Part shown: piece after piece, positions 14,826 through 23,188 of the stretch
How the letters are laid out: the number at the start of each line of letters is the position of its first letter
How positions within the stretch are numbered: the stretch's first letter is position 1
Source of the DNA: JANPCX01 sp031431125
Lineage (GTDB): Bacteria; Pseudomonadota; Gammaproteobacteria; Burkholderiales; Burkholderiaceae_C
Length of the DNA: 30,010 nt
Assembly: GCA_031431125.1 (NCBI GenBank)
Contig: JANPCX010000086.1
Span: 1-30,010, forward strand
Direction: 5' to 3'
Notes under the pieces: model-generated
What the model was told of the DNA's origin: nothing
Databases searched by the model: none
Seen by the model: only the letters and a program-made list of their open reading frames with translations
Made by a program: the position numbers and the translations under genes

Positions 14826-16340
14826 GTGCCGACCACCCAACAAGTCAATGACCTGATCGCCATGATCGACACCAAGACCGCCATCTTGGTGATTGAGACG
14901 CATGAAGAAAAGCGGGTGATGGCTCTTTTCGAGCGAGTGTCCAGCCTGAGCCAACGGGAGATTTGATCTTGGTCAGCCAACCGGGGTTTGCGCGTCAGCC
15001 ATGGGCTCAAACTGTCGCTGCTCGATTTCAACAAGAACCCGACGGCCGACGCCAATGAAACCAAGGAGCTGCCCGACGCGCTGCGCCATGTGGACAACAG
15101 CGCGGGGCCAGCGCTTTTTGTCTTTCTGGACATTCACCCTTACCTGAGCAACCCCTTGGTAACGCGGGCCATCAAAGAAATTGCGCTGAAGAGTGAAAGT
15201 AAAAAACAGCAGTTGGTGTTTGTCGGGCACGACATCGACCTACCAGATGAACTCGTCCCGTTTGCCAGCCGCTTCGAATTGGAGCCGATGACGATGGAGC
15301 GGGTGAAGGCGGTGTTCAAGGAGGAGATGGGGCAACATCAGTCTCAAAAGGGCGAAGTAGGCGGCTCACGCACTACCCTGGAATCGTTGCTGCGCCACAC
15401 GGTGGGCTTGCCGGAAAACGCGGTGCGTCACTTGGCGCGTTTGACACTGAGTGACGGACAAATTTGCACCGCCGACCTGGCGCGCGTGTTGGCCGCCAAA
15501 CAAGAAACTTTGGGTGTGGCCGAGCTGCTGGTGTTTGAACAAAAACTGCCGGCACTCGATGAAGTCGCGGGCATGAAGGCGCTGAAACGCTGGCTGCTGC
15601 TGCGGCGCGAGCCCTTTTTGAAGCCTGACGAATCCGGCCTGCCCGCGCCGCGTGGTGTGTTGCTCTTGGGCGTGCAAGGGGCGGGCAAAAGTTTGTCGGC
15701 CAAAGCCATTGCGTCGTCTTGGCAGGTGCCGCTGTTTCGCATGGACTTTGGCGCGCTCTTCGACAAATACCAAGGCGAGAGTGAACGCAAATTGCGTGAG
15801 GCTTTGAAGGTGGCTGACGCGATGTCGCCATGCGTGCTGTGGATGGACGAAATTGAAAAAGGCCTGGCGGGCGGCCAAGGCGATGGCGACACCGGCGCCG
15901 GCAAACGCATGCTCGGCACCTTGCTCACTTGGATGGCCGAGCGCCGCTCCAGCGTCTTTTTGGTGGCCACCGCCAACGACATTGAAAGCCTGCCCCCCGA
16001 ACTGATGCGCAAAGGGCGATTTGACGAAATTTTCTTTGTCGACCTGCCCACCCCCGAAGTGCGAGAAGGCATTTTTCGCATCCACTTGGCCAAACACAAG
16101 GTGCCCTGTGATGACGCGGGATTGAAGCCCCTGGTGGAGCGCAGCGACGGTTTTTCCGGCGCCGAAATCGAAGCCGCTGTGGTGGCCGCACGTTACGAAG
16201 CCCACGCCCGCCAGCAAACGCCGCAGCCCAATTTGGTGATGCTGGAGTTGCTGCGCACCAAACCGCTGTCGGTGACCCGGTCGGAGGCGGTCGCGGCTTT
16301 GCGGGAGTGGGCAAAGGACCGCACGGTCAGCGCGGACTAA
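14826..16340 (+). pseudogene. Ycf46-like AAA+ ATPase with an in-frame TGA
   Basis: The frame from GTG 14826 (GGAG six bases upstream) to 16340 would encode about 504 residues, the usual length of Ycf46-type AAA+ ATPases. A TGA at 14964-14966 interrupts it after codon 46. The N-terminal piece ending FERVSSLSQREI fits the family's start and continues in the same frame with SWSANRG. The rest has LGVQGAGKS (Walker A), LWMDEIEKG (Walker B), VATAND (sensor 1) and RKGRFDEIFFVDLP, the classic AAA order. Either a point mutation (TGG to TGA) has made a pseudogene, or translation restarts at a weak TTG (14988) to give a 450-residue protein that keeps the whole ATPase domain. The family's role in bacteria is unclear. 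Conservation of the ATPase part suggests recent damage or restart. Confidence 0.8.
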
Positions 16341-16380
16341 GAACCTATCCTGCAAATAGACAGAGAACCGCTGCAGGTCT

Positions 16381-17082
16381 TCACACGATTTGCAGCAAGA
16401 CTTGGAGCAAGTCTTGCGGTGCACTGACCATGGGATCGTGGCCGGTACGCAGTTCATGCACTGTCCAACCCGGCTCCGCCCGCACACGACGACGTGAGGC
16501 ATCGATGGTGGGCAAAGCGGGCGAGGTGCAGTCGATGAAATGTCTTGGCCAACGCCGCACCCGCTCATGTTCAAACGCCAAGGCGGCGTCGTAACAACCG
16601 CCCGGCTGCGGCGTTTGGCGGCGCTGCACCCAGGTGTGGTCGTCGCCTTGCAAACCAAAAACATCGGGGTTGGGCGGGGCGAGTTGTCCCGACTCGGCAA
16701 TCACTGCCCGCCGCGCCGCTTGCGTATCAAGAGCGTGGCCGCTGGACCAAGCCTCGCCCGGCTCTGGCACCACCGCATCCAGGTAAACCAAACGAGACAA
16801 ACATGCGGTGTCCACTTGCTGTGCCACGCCGGTGATCACCATTCCGCCGTAACTGTGGCCCACCAGAACGGCGCCCTGCAGCTCTTCATGTTCGATCAGC
16901 CCACACACATCTTGCACATGGGTTTGAAGATTGATCGTCGGTGACATCAGATGAGCGCGTTCGCCCAGGCCGGTGAGAGTCAGTGCAAAACCGCGGTGCC
17001 CTGCGGCCTGCAGCCCGGGCAGCAACTTCTTCCAGCACCAACCGCCATGCCAGGCACCGTGAACGAGGACGAAATCAGCCAT
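16381..17082 (-). CDS. alpha/beta hydrolase, plant-type esterase (MES/HNL-like)
   Basis: A 233-residue serine hydrolase close to the methylesterase/hydroxynitrile lyase-like group. HGAWHGGWCW at residues 8-17 forms the oxyanion region, the nucleophile Ser77 is in VGHSYGG, and the catalytic histidine is in TGHDPM near the C-terminus. It has no signal peptide. It probably cleaves small carboxylic esters; the substrate is unknown. The ATG follows the dps stop by about 10 bases, with AGTAAAGCG in between, so the two genes are likely co-transcribed from the dps promoter. Confidence 0.9.
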   Translation of the reverse strand: MADFVLVHGAWHGGWCWKKLLPGLQAAGHRGFALTLTGLGERAHLMSPTINLQTHVQDVCGLIEHEELQGAVLVGHSYGGMVITGVAQQVDTACLSRLVYLDAVVPEPGEAWSSGHALDTQAARRAVIAESGQLAPPNPDVFGLQGDDHTWVQRRQTPQPGGCYDAALAFEHERVRRWPRHFIDCTSPALPTIDASRRRVRAEPGWTVHELRTGHDPMVSAPQDLLQVLLQIV

Positions 17083-17091
17083 GGTTGCGCT

Positions 17092-17598
17092 TTACTCTTC
17101 CAACAAGCTGCGCAGCATCCACGCGGTTTGCTCATGCACGGTGAGGCGCTGGGTGAGCAAGTCGGCGGTGGGTTCGTCACCAGCTTTGTCCACCGTGGGG
17201 AAGAGGCTGCGGGCGGTGCGGGCCACGGCTTCGTGCCCTTGCACCAAGATACGCACCATCTCCAGGGCCTTGGGCGGCGTGGTGGGTGCGTCGGGCAAGG
17301 AGGCCAGCGCAGCGAACTGTTTGTAGGACCCCGGTGCGGGATGGCCGAGAGAGCGGATGCGCTCGGCAATCGGGTCCACCGCATTCCACAGCTCGGTGTA
17401 CTGCAGCATGAACATTTGGTGCAAGGTGTTGAACATCGGGCCCGTCACATTCCAGTGGAAGTTGTGGGTGTTGAGGTAGAGGGTGTAGGTGTCGGCCAGC
17501 AAATGGCCCAGGCCTTTGACGATGGCGGCGCGGTCTTTGTCGCTGATGCCAATTTGGATGTTGGGCGCGGCGGTTTTGAGGGCGGATTTTTTGGCCAT
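17092..17598 (-). CDS. dps: DNA protection during starvation protein
   Basis: Dps is a ferritin-like dodecamer that binds DNA and oxidises Fe(II) with hydrogen peroxide, so protecting DNA in stress. The 168-residue protein has the ferroxidase residues His48 (NFHWNVTG), His60, Asp75 and Glu79 (AVDPIAERIR), with exactly the spacing of E. coli Dps (12, 27 and 31 residues after the first His). The N-terminus MAKKSALK is lysine-rich, as in Dps that bind DNA. A strong ribosome-binding site (AAGGAG) lies 8-9 bases before ATG 17598. An esterase-type gene follows in the same transcript. OxyR often controls dps and an oxyR gene is 6 kb away, but I see no clear OxyR site in the leader. Confidence 0.96.
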   Translation of the reverse strand: MAKKSALKTAAPNIQIGISDKDRAAIVKGLGHLLADTYTLYLNTHNFHWNVTGPMFNTLHQMFMLQYTELWNAVDPIAERIRSLGHPAPGSYKQFAALASLPDAPTTPPKALEMVRILVQGHEAVARTARSLFPTVDKAGDEPTADLLTQRLTVHEQTAWMLRSLLEE

Positions 17599-17814
17599 GG
17601 TGAAACACTCCTTCAGGGGAAACAGGCTGTCAGATTAGAGCGGCCCGTGGGTTGGGTCTACTAGGCTTTGACCATCTTGAGCATAGCGCGTGCAGGGCGT
17701 TGATTGACATCAGGTCGTCGGCGGAATCAAGTGGTCGGCGTCACGCCACTGTCACTGTGTCTGCGTAGCCTTGAACGCGGCCGCTGTTGAAGCCAACCAC
17801 CCAGGAGCTTGTTC

Positions 17815-19710
17815 ATGAACAAAAAACCCCTTGCCGCTGCGCTGTCTGTGCTGGGTCTTGCTGCTGGCATCGTCGCCTGCGGCAGTGATGGTGATTCCAC
17901 TCCCACCGTGACGCCAGCGTCCACAACCCCATTTATCGCCAAGATCATTGGGTTCAACGATTTCCACGGCAACTTGGAATCACCCGGCACCTTCGGTGTG
18001 AACACCTCTGTAGCCGCAGCGGACCGTCCTGCTGTGGGCGGTGCTGAATTCATGGCCGCCCATGTGGCAGCCCTCAAAGCAAAAAATCCGCTCAACGTCG
18101 TGGTCGGCGCGGGTGACTTCATTGGCGCCACACCTTTGATCTCGTCGCTATTTTTTGACGAGCCATCGATCGAGACCTTGAACCGCATCGGCCTGGAGTT
18201 CAACGCCGTGGGCAACCACGAGTTTGACAAGGGTTCTGCAGAGTTGCTGCGCCTGCAAAACGGCGGCTGCAAACAAAACAATGGCGTCAACGACCCCAAC
18301 AGCTGCAAAGGCGCGGCTGTGGGCACGCCGGTGCCGTTTGAAGGCGCCAAGTTCAAATGGTTGTCGGCCAACGTAGTCACTACCAGCACGGGCAAAACGC
18401 TGTTGCCCGCCTATGGCATCAAAACTTTCAACGACGTGAAGGTGGCTTTCATCGGCATGACACTCAAGGCCACCCCCAGCATCGTGACACCCACCGGCGT
18501 GGCGGGTTTGGAGTTCCGCGACGAAGCAGCCACGGTGAATGCCTTGATCCCTGAACTGCGCGCCCAGGGCATTGAGTCCATCGTCGTATTGGTGCACGAA
18601 GGCGGCTTTCAAACCGGTACGCTGGCCGACATCAATGGCTGCGAAGGCAATCTGGCGGGTGCAGCCATTGCCAACATCGTCAAACAGCTCGACGACGCGG
18701 TGGACCTGGTGGTCAGTGGCCATACGCACGCCGCCTACAACTGCAAGCTGCCCAATGCATCAGGACGCAACATTTCTGTGACCAGCTCCAGCGCCTTTGG
18801 CCGCGTGCTGACCGACATCGACATCACCATCGACCCGGTCACACGCAACATCACCCAAACCAACGCGACCAACCGTTTGGTGGTGCGCAACGACCCCGCC
18901 ATCACCGCCAGTGCCGCGGTGCTGAACATCGTGACCGCCTACAAAGGCTTGGTGTCTCCCATCGCCAACACCGTCATCGGGTCCATCACCACCGACTTGA
19001 GCAATGGCCGCGTGGACGGCGCTTGCAACATGCCTGCGGGTGATTTGATCGCCGACTCTCAGTTGACTGCGACACAACCGTCAACGTTCGGTGGGGCCGC
19101 CATCGCGTTCATGAACGGCGGCGGCGTGCGCAGCCCGGGGTTTACCTTTGCCAGCAGCCCGGCCGGTGAAGGCGCAGGCAATGTGACCTATGGCGAAGCC
19201 TTCACGGTGCAACCCTTTGGCAACAGCCTGGTCACCATGACCTTGACCACCCAAAACCTGAAGGACGTGCTGGAAGAACAGTTCGCCGCGTGTTTGGGTC
19301 AATCCGCCACCGCCACCCGTTTCATGTTGCCCTCCGGGGGGTTCAAGTACACCTGGGACGGTGCAAAAGCTTGCGGCTCACGCATCAGCAATGTGCTGCT
19401 CCGCACAGCATCCAGCACCGAAACCTTGGTCGATGCAGCCGGTGTGGTGCAGAACCCCAGCAAAACCTACCGCGTCACGGTCAACAACTTCATGGCCGAT
19501 GGCGGTGATGGTTACTCCACCTTTCTCAAAGGCAGCAACCGCTTGGGTGGTGCGCAGGACATTGACGCGCTCACCGCCTACATGTCCAACTTCAAAGCAC
19601 CCAAGGCGGCCTACGCGCCCAACAGCAACCCCTTGGATGCAGGCACCCCCCGCATCAACCGTGTGGGCAGCAGCACCACCTGCCCGAGCGGTGCCAACGT
19701 CAACCCTTGA
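17815..19710 (+). CDS. lipoprotein 5'-nucleotidase/metallophosphatase (UshA/CpdB-like)
   Basis: A 631-residue exported enzyme that removes phosphate from nucleotides (or 2',3'-cyclic nucleotides) outside the cytoplasmic membrane. The lipobox IVAC with Cys22 marks it as lipid-anchored. A short Ser/Thr/Pro linker follows, then the two-metal phosphatase motifs NDFHGN (48-53), GAGDF (98-102), GNHEFD (133-138) and VVSGHTH. The C-terminal 5'-nucleotidase substrate domain contains NGGGVRS and the segment NNFMADGGDGY. ATG 17815 is chosen because AGGAG lies 7 bases upstream; TTG 17809 is unlikely. The stop overlaps the next start by one base, so the two genes are coupled. It would supply nucleosides and phosphate from external nucleic acids. 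The 216 bases upstream, divergent from dps, show no clear promoter. Confidence 0.93.
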   Translation: MNKKPLAAALSVLGLAAGIVACGSDGDSTPTVTPASTTPFIAKIIGFNDFHGNLESPGTFGVNTSVAAADRPAVGGAEFMAAHVAALKAKNPLNVVVGAGDFIGATPLISSLFFDEPSIETLNRIGLEFNAVGNHEFDKGSAELLRLQNGGCKQNNGVNDPNSCKGAAVGTPVPFEGAKFKWLSANVVTTSTGKTLLPAYGIKTFNDVKVAFIGMTLKATPSIVTPTGVAGLEFRDEAATVNALIPELRAQGIESIVVLVHEGGFQTGTLADINGCEGNLAGAAIANIVKQLDDAVDLVVSGHTHAAYNCKLPNASGRNISVTSSSAFGRVLTDIDITIDPVTRNITQTNATNRLVVRNDPAITASAAVLNIVTAYKGLVSPIANTVIGSITTDLSNGRVDGACNMPAGDLIADSQLTATQPSTFGGAAIAFMNGGGVRSPGFTFASSPAGEGAGNVTYGEAFTVQPFGNSLVTMTLTTQNLKDVLEEQFAACLGQSATATRFMLPSGGFKYTWDGAKACGSRISNVLLRTASSTETLVDAAGVVQNPSKTYRVTVNNFMADGGDGYSTFLKGSNRLGGAQDIDALTAYMSNFKAPKAAYAPNSNPLDAGTPRINRVGSSTTCPSGANVNP

Positions 19711-20975
19711 TGCAGCGACACAGGGTTGCGTGCGCGCTTGCAATGGCTTGTGCTGCTTGGGCCTGGGCGGGGTTGGCATCGGCACAGCCCCCTGCTCCTG
19801 GCCTTGCGGTTGAATCTTTCAGCGGCGAGCGCGGCAAGGGACTGAGCGAAACGATTCAACAGCTCAGCAACAGCCAGGCAGGCAGCGCCGCGCTGCGTGA
19901 TGCCACATCGCTTTCAACCGAGCGCTTAAAAGAACGCACTCGGCTGCTGAAAGAGGGCGAAGCGGCCTTGGCTCGCTTGGACCCACAAACTGCACAGCAC
20001 GCTTTTGAGCGGGCCGCCGCCATCTTGCATGCCGCGGACACCGAAATGGCCATCGTCCGCGCCCACATGCAAGCCGGCGAGTACCGCCGCGCCTTGGCCT
20101 TTGGTGCGCACACCGCAGGTGCGCATCTCGACGTGGTCGGCGGCGCAGCGCTGTATGCCTGGCTGCTGCACGCGGGTGGCCAAGTGCCTGTGGCAGAACG
20201 TTTGCTTCAAGAGGCCGACCTGCGCGCGCCGGCGCAACCCTTGATCGCCGAGGTGCAGGCTCAATTCAAAAGCGGCCAACCCCGTGCCAACACCGCCTTG
20301 CGCGCCCTGCCCGTGCGATTGGCACCCTATGGCGACGAGCGCGGTTTGCCCAGGGGCGCGCAAGTGCTGGGAAGCGCGGCGTTGCTGCACGGTGGGACGC
20401 ACGCTTTGGTGCCGCTGGCCCGGCTTCCGCGTGCAGGGTCTGTTTGGTTGCGCAATGGCCTTGGGCAAATGGCAGTGGCCAGTGTTGTGGAGCGTTATCC
20501 GACCATGGGTTTGGCCTTGCTCCAACTTCGCCAACCTTTGCCCCCACCCAGGGCCCTGGTGCCCGCCCCCCGCGACGCTTTTCCTGGCAGCGTGGCCCAT
20601 GCCGTCGAGTACGCCACCACCCCGGATGCTTCGCCCGCCTGGCCGCTGCTGCGCACAGGTTTTTTGGGCGGGCCCATACCAAGCGGCACGCCTTGGCCCG
20701 AGGCCAGCACAGCGCTGGGCGTTGACATAAAACCTGGCCCCCGCGGCGGCCCCGTGTTCAACGCCCACGGGCAATGGGTGGGTATCGCCGTGCAAGGACC
20801 CAAGGGCTCAGCCGATCGCTTGGTGCCGGTCTCCGCGCTGAAATCCCGCTTGGCTCAGCGTGCGACTGCACTCTTGGGCTCAGGTTCGCACAACGCCGAC
20901 GCAGGCCCGCTGGCGACGGATCAAATCTACGAGATCAACCTCAAAACGACGTTGCAGGTGATTGCTGTGCGCTGA
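19710..20975 (+). CDS. secreted TPR-like protein with degenerate trypsin-like domain
   Basis: A 421-residue protein with a signal peptide (cleavage probably after ASA near residue 26). An alpha-helical half of TPR character follows (EGEAALARLDPQTAQHAFERAA; AAALYAWLLHAGG-type helices to about residue 190), then a beta-rich half that resembles a trypsin-like serine protease. That half ends with GPRGGPVFNAHGQWVGIAV, where active proteases have GNSGGP; the catalytic Ser is replaced by Arg, and no His-Asp pair is obvious. It may therefore be a binding module instead of a protease. Its ATG overlaps the nucleotidase stop (TGATG), which implies coupled translation and a shared function in the envelope. 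The family is not recognised. Confidence 0.8.
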   Translation: MQRHRVACALAMACAAWAWAGLASAQPPAPGLAVESFSGERGKGLSETIQQLSNSQAGSAALRDATSLSTERLKERTRLLKEGEAALARLDPQTAQHAFERAAAILHAADTEMAIVRAHMQAGEYRRALAFGAHTAGAHLDVVGGAALYAWLLHAGGQVPVAERLLQEADLRAPAQPLIAEVQAQFKSGQPRANTALRALPVRLAPYGDERGLPRGAQVLGSAALLHGGTHALVPLARLPRAGSVWLRNGLGQMAVASVVERYPTMGLALLQLRQPLPPPRALVPAPRDAFPGSVAHAVEYATTPDASPAWPLLRTGFLGGPIPSGTPWPEASTALGVDIKPGPRGGPVFNAHGQWVGIAVQGPKGSADRLVPVSALKSRLAQRATALLGSGSHNADAGPLATDQIYEINLKTTLQVIAVR

Positions 20976-20991
20976 CTTCTTGCAAGTCACG

Positions 20992-21124
20992 TCACAACCA
21001 GCGCGCCACCTCTGGCAGCCCACAGGCATACACCGTGTTGCATGGTGCCGGGATCGCGGTGCGACGCGGAAAGGGCCTCTTGTTGCGCCAGGATCATTCG
21101 ACAGGTGGAGCGTTGCCGACGAGA
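20992..21124 (-). pseudogene. relic of the 3' end of an oxyR-like gene
   Basis: On the minus strand this gap encodes NTVYACGLPEVARWL followed by TGA. The intact oxyR, 2 kb away in the same direction, ends NAVYACALPGVARLS followed by TGA. Further upstream RMILAQQ matches RVVLAWR of oxyR, in another frame, so small deletions have occurred. About 40 codons are traceable. The two-gene operon at 21227-22880 lies between the intact gene and this tail. This suggests that the operon arrived by an event that duplicated the oxyR end. The match is short and diverged, and should be checked by alignment. Confidence 0.6.
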
Positions 21125-21226
21125 GGCTGTTCGGTCAAAACCCAACCTTTACTTCCACCATAACAAGTGAGCGACGACCACGCGCAGAGCATTCTCGGGA
21201 ACGACCAATGCGTATACCGTGCTGCG

Positions 21227-22183
21227 TCAAGGTTTTGCCGAGGTGGCGCCGATCTGGCAAGGAGGTGTGCCATAGGCATCCGCTTTTGCAGGGACTGACA
21301 TCAGCCAGCCCCGCAAAGTTTTGAGAACAATCCGGTCACAACGTTCTTCGATCACCGACGCTCGCTCCACTTTGGTGCGGCCTCCCTCGGGGAATCGAAT
21401 TGTCTTTTGAGGAGGGGGCGCAGTTTCTGGTCCGAGCGCCAACTGCCCCAGAATCACGTCCAAAGACTCGGCCCACAAGCTGGCCGTTTCTCCTTGGAGC
21501 GGGGCCCCAGCATCTGCGGTCCACAGCTGTACCAACGGGGACTGTTCATCTCCAGCTGGTTTGGGATGGGACACCACGCGGACGACGCCCTTGTAGACAA
21601 CAGCAGGTGGCACATCCGCCGAGTACACGATAACCGCGTTGTCAAGAACGAGGGCTTGTTCATCCTGCGTCAAGGTGAAAACAGGCGTCGACTCGATCAA
21701 CCAGGCGCCGCCGGTTGCTTTGTCGGTGGGGGAGATGACGCGCTTGATTCCTCCTCGCCCCATCTTTTCACGCGCGAGATCCAGCGTTTTGGTTGTAGTT
21801 AGTTGGCTCAGGGTTGAGACGTAGGGCTCCAAAACCTTGTCGGCCTCTGTGCGTTCTGCTTTTTGTTGGCTGGACAGAACGGAGTTTGCAATCACCGCGT
21901 GCGTAATCAGCGCTGCAAAGAACCCTGCTGCCCCTGCTCCTCCAGATGGGTACAGCACTGTTGCGCCGGCCTCAGCACCCGCACCCTTGCCGCCCAGCAT
22001 GCCTCGAAAAACGAGCCCCTCTTGCCCGGGCAGACGCATCAGCCAGTCGGTTTTTTGTGGAACGGCGCGCAGGATTTTCCCCTCAGCCAAGTCCTCGGAC
22101 GCGGCGAGGACTGCTGGGGTCACAAAACATAACAACGCTGCCGCCGCGGCAAGACGTCGCCACGGGTAAGAAGAGGCTCGCAT
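21227..22183 (-). CDS. hypothetical exported protein
   Basis: A 318-residue protein that I do not recognise. It has a signal peptide (MRASSYPWRRLAAAAALL..., cleavage near residue 28 after VLA). A glycine/alanine-rich hydrophobic stretch at about residues 64-105 (GGKGAGAEAGA, then SGGAGAAGFFAALITHAV) could be one membrane-inserting segment. The rest has a beta-rich soluble part (GGAWLIESTPVFTLTQDEQALVLDNAVIVYS). Only one cysteine pair is present, late in the chain. Its ATG follows the lipoprotein stop by 4 bases, so the two are translated together. Place and export suggest a pair acting in the periplasm or outer membrane. The gene is convergent with the nucleotidase operon. Confidence 0.8.
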   Translation of the reverse strand: MRASSYPWRRLAAAAALLCFVTPAVLAASEDLAEGKILRAVPQKTDWLMRLPGQEGLVFRGMLGGKGAGAEAGATVLYPSGGAGAAGFFAALITHAVIANSVLSSQQKAERTEADKVLEPYVSTLSQLTTTKTLDLAREKMGRGGIKRVISPTDKATGGAWLIESTPVFTLTQDEQALVLDNAVIVYSADVPPAVVYKGVVRVVSHPKPAGDEQSPLVQLWTADAGAPLQGETASLWAESLDVILGQLALGPETAPPPQKTIRFPEGGRTKVERASVIEERCDRIVLKTLRGWLMSVPAKADAYGTPPCQIGATSAKP

Positions 22184-22187
22184 CGCT

Positions 22188-22880
22188 TCAGTTGGTGAAA
22201 GGTTTCAGGAACTCATCCTTACTCGATTCCAGCACTTGAAAATAGGCATTGGTCAGCCCGGGGAACTTGGGCGCTTCGTCCCAATTCCCATCTGCAGCGC
22301 GTAACTGCCGAATCGGGTTAAACCATTCGTAGGTGTTGTTGTTGAGGTTAACGAGAAACCCTGTGCCCACGAGGTACGCACGCGGTGGGCTGGTTGGAAA
22401 GTAGGAGGCGTAGGTGCGCTCCATCCCAAGGGCGGCGATATCAACAACCAGCAACTTGTCCACGCCGTACTTCGCCTTCAAGCTTGTGAAGTCCTTGGTG
22501 GCAATGTTGGCTCCTTTGTTCGCAAAATCCGTAAGCGATTTCAGGTCCAGCGGCTCAATGATCACGGTGGCGGTCTTGCCCTTTTTGATGAGGGCTTGGG
22601 CCAGTTGATCCTTCAGCTTGGGCAGGTCCTCATAGGGAAGAGCTTGCGTATGGGTATTGAGCGAGGAGTTCATTGCGGAAGCGGCGGCGTAACACAACAG
22701 GCACGAAGCGCCTGGCAGGACCAAGTCAACTTTTGGCAGGGGTGTCATGACCACACCGATTCGCCCCTCAGCGTTCAGGGTACTTGCGCTGAGTTGAATG
22801 GGTGTTTGCGGGGCGACCACGCACCCGGTAAGAACGATTGTTGTGGCGGCAACAGCCAATAGACGCAATACGGATTTCAT
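22188..22880 (-). CDS. hypothetical lipoprotein
   Basis: A 230-residue lipoprotein with lipobox LTGC (Cys20). The mature part starts with a beta strand (GRIGVVMTPLPKVDL), then a short hydrophobic segment with a CLLC motif, then alternating helices and strands (LPKLKDQLAQALIKKG, ATVIIEPL, VDKLLVVDIAALG). The order is reminiscent of CsgG/GNA1162-like lipoproteins, but this is only an impression. ATG 22880 has GGAGG five bases upstream; a longer frame from 23000 lacks this. It is the first gene of a two-gene operon with the exported protein at 21227-22183. The whole pair is flanked by intact oxyR on one side and an oxyR tail relic on the other. Confidence 0.82.
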   Translation of the reverse strand: MKSVLRLLAVAATTIVLTGCVVAPQTPIQLSASTLNAEGRIGVVMTPLPKVDLVLPGASCLLCYAAASAMNSSLNTHTQALPYEDLPKLKDQLAQALIKKGKTATVIIEPLDLKSLTDFANKGANIATKDFTSLKAKYGVDKLLVVDIAALGMERTYASYFPTSPPRAYLVGTGFLVNLNNNTYEWFNPIRQLRAADGNWDEAPKFPGLTNAYFQVLESSKDEFLKPFTN

Positions 22881-22996
22881 TGATCCTCCAAATTGATGTT
22901 TTTGATGGCGAAAACGAGTCGGCCATTTTGCACAAACTATCGCGACGAACGGCGCGAATCCCGTCGCGTGTGGCGTGGAAACGCCATCAACCCCCC

Positions 22997-23188
22997 TCAT
23001 TTGAGAGGTCGGCCGGTGGCTGTGGGACCAACCGCTTGCCGTACCGATTTGCGCCCGCGACCAGGAGGTGGCGGCAAGGCCTGTCGGTGTTCGGGCGAAG
23101 CACCGTTCGAGTTCTGATGCAGCTCTTTCACCCTCACCACAAGATTTGGATACCCCGCTGAAGCATCAAACGAGATCCGCAACCTCAT
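22997..23188 (-). CDS. possible small ORF overlapping the oxyR stop
   Basis: A 63-residue frame whose ATG overlaps the oxyR stop as ATGA, the hallmark of coupled translation. It encodes a basic, proline-rich tail (ALPPPPGRGRKSVRQ). Codon use is not clearly coding and no family is recognised. It is listed because the 304-base gap between oxyR and the lipoprotein gene otherwise shows nothing. Confidence 0.25.
   Translation of the reverse strand: MRLRISFDASAGYPNLVVRVKELHQNSNGASPEHRQALPPPPGRGRKSVRQAVGPTATGRPLK

Noticed and set aside
14964..14966. TGA read as selenocysteine in the ATPase.
   Set aside because: No selenocysteine is known in this family, the site is far from the ATPase motifs, and no SECIS-like hairpin follows directly.
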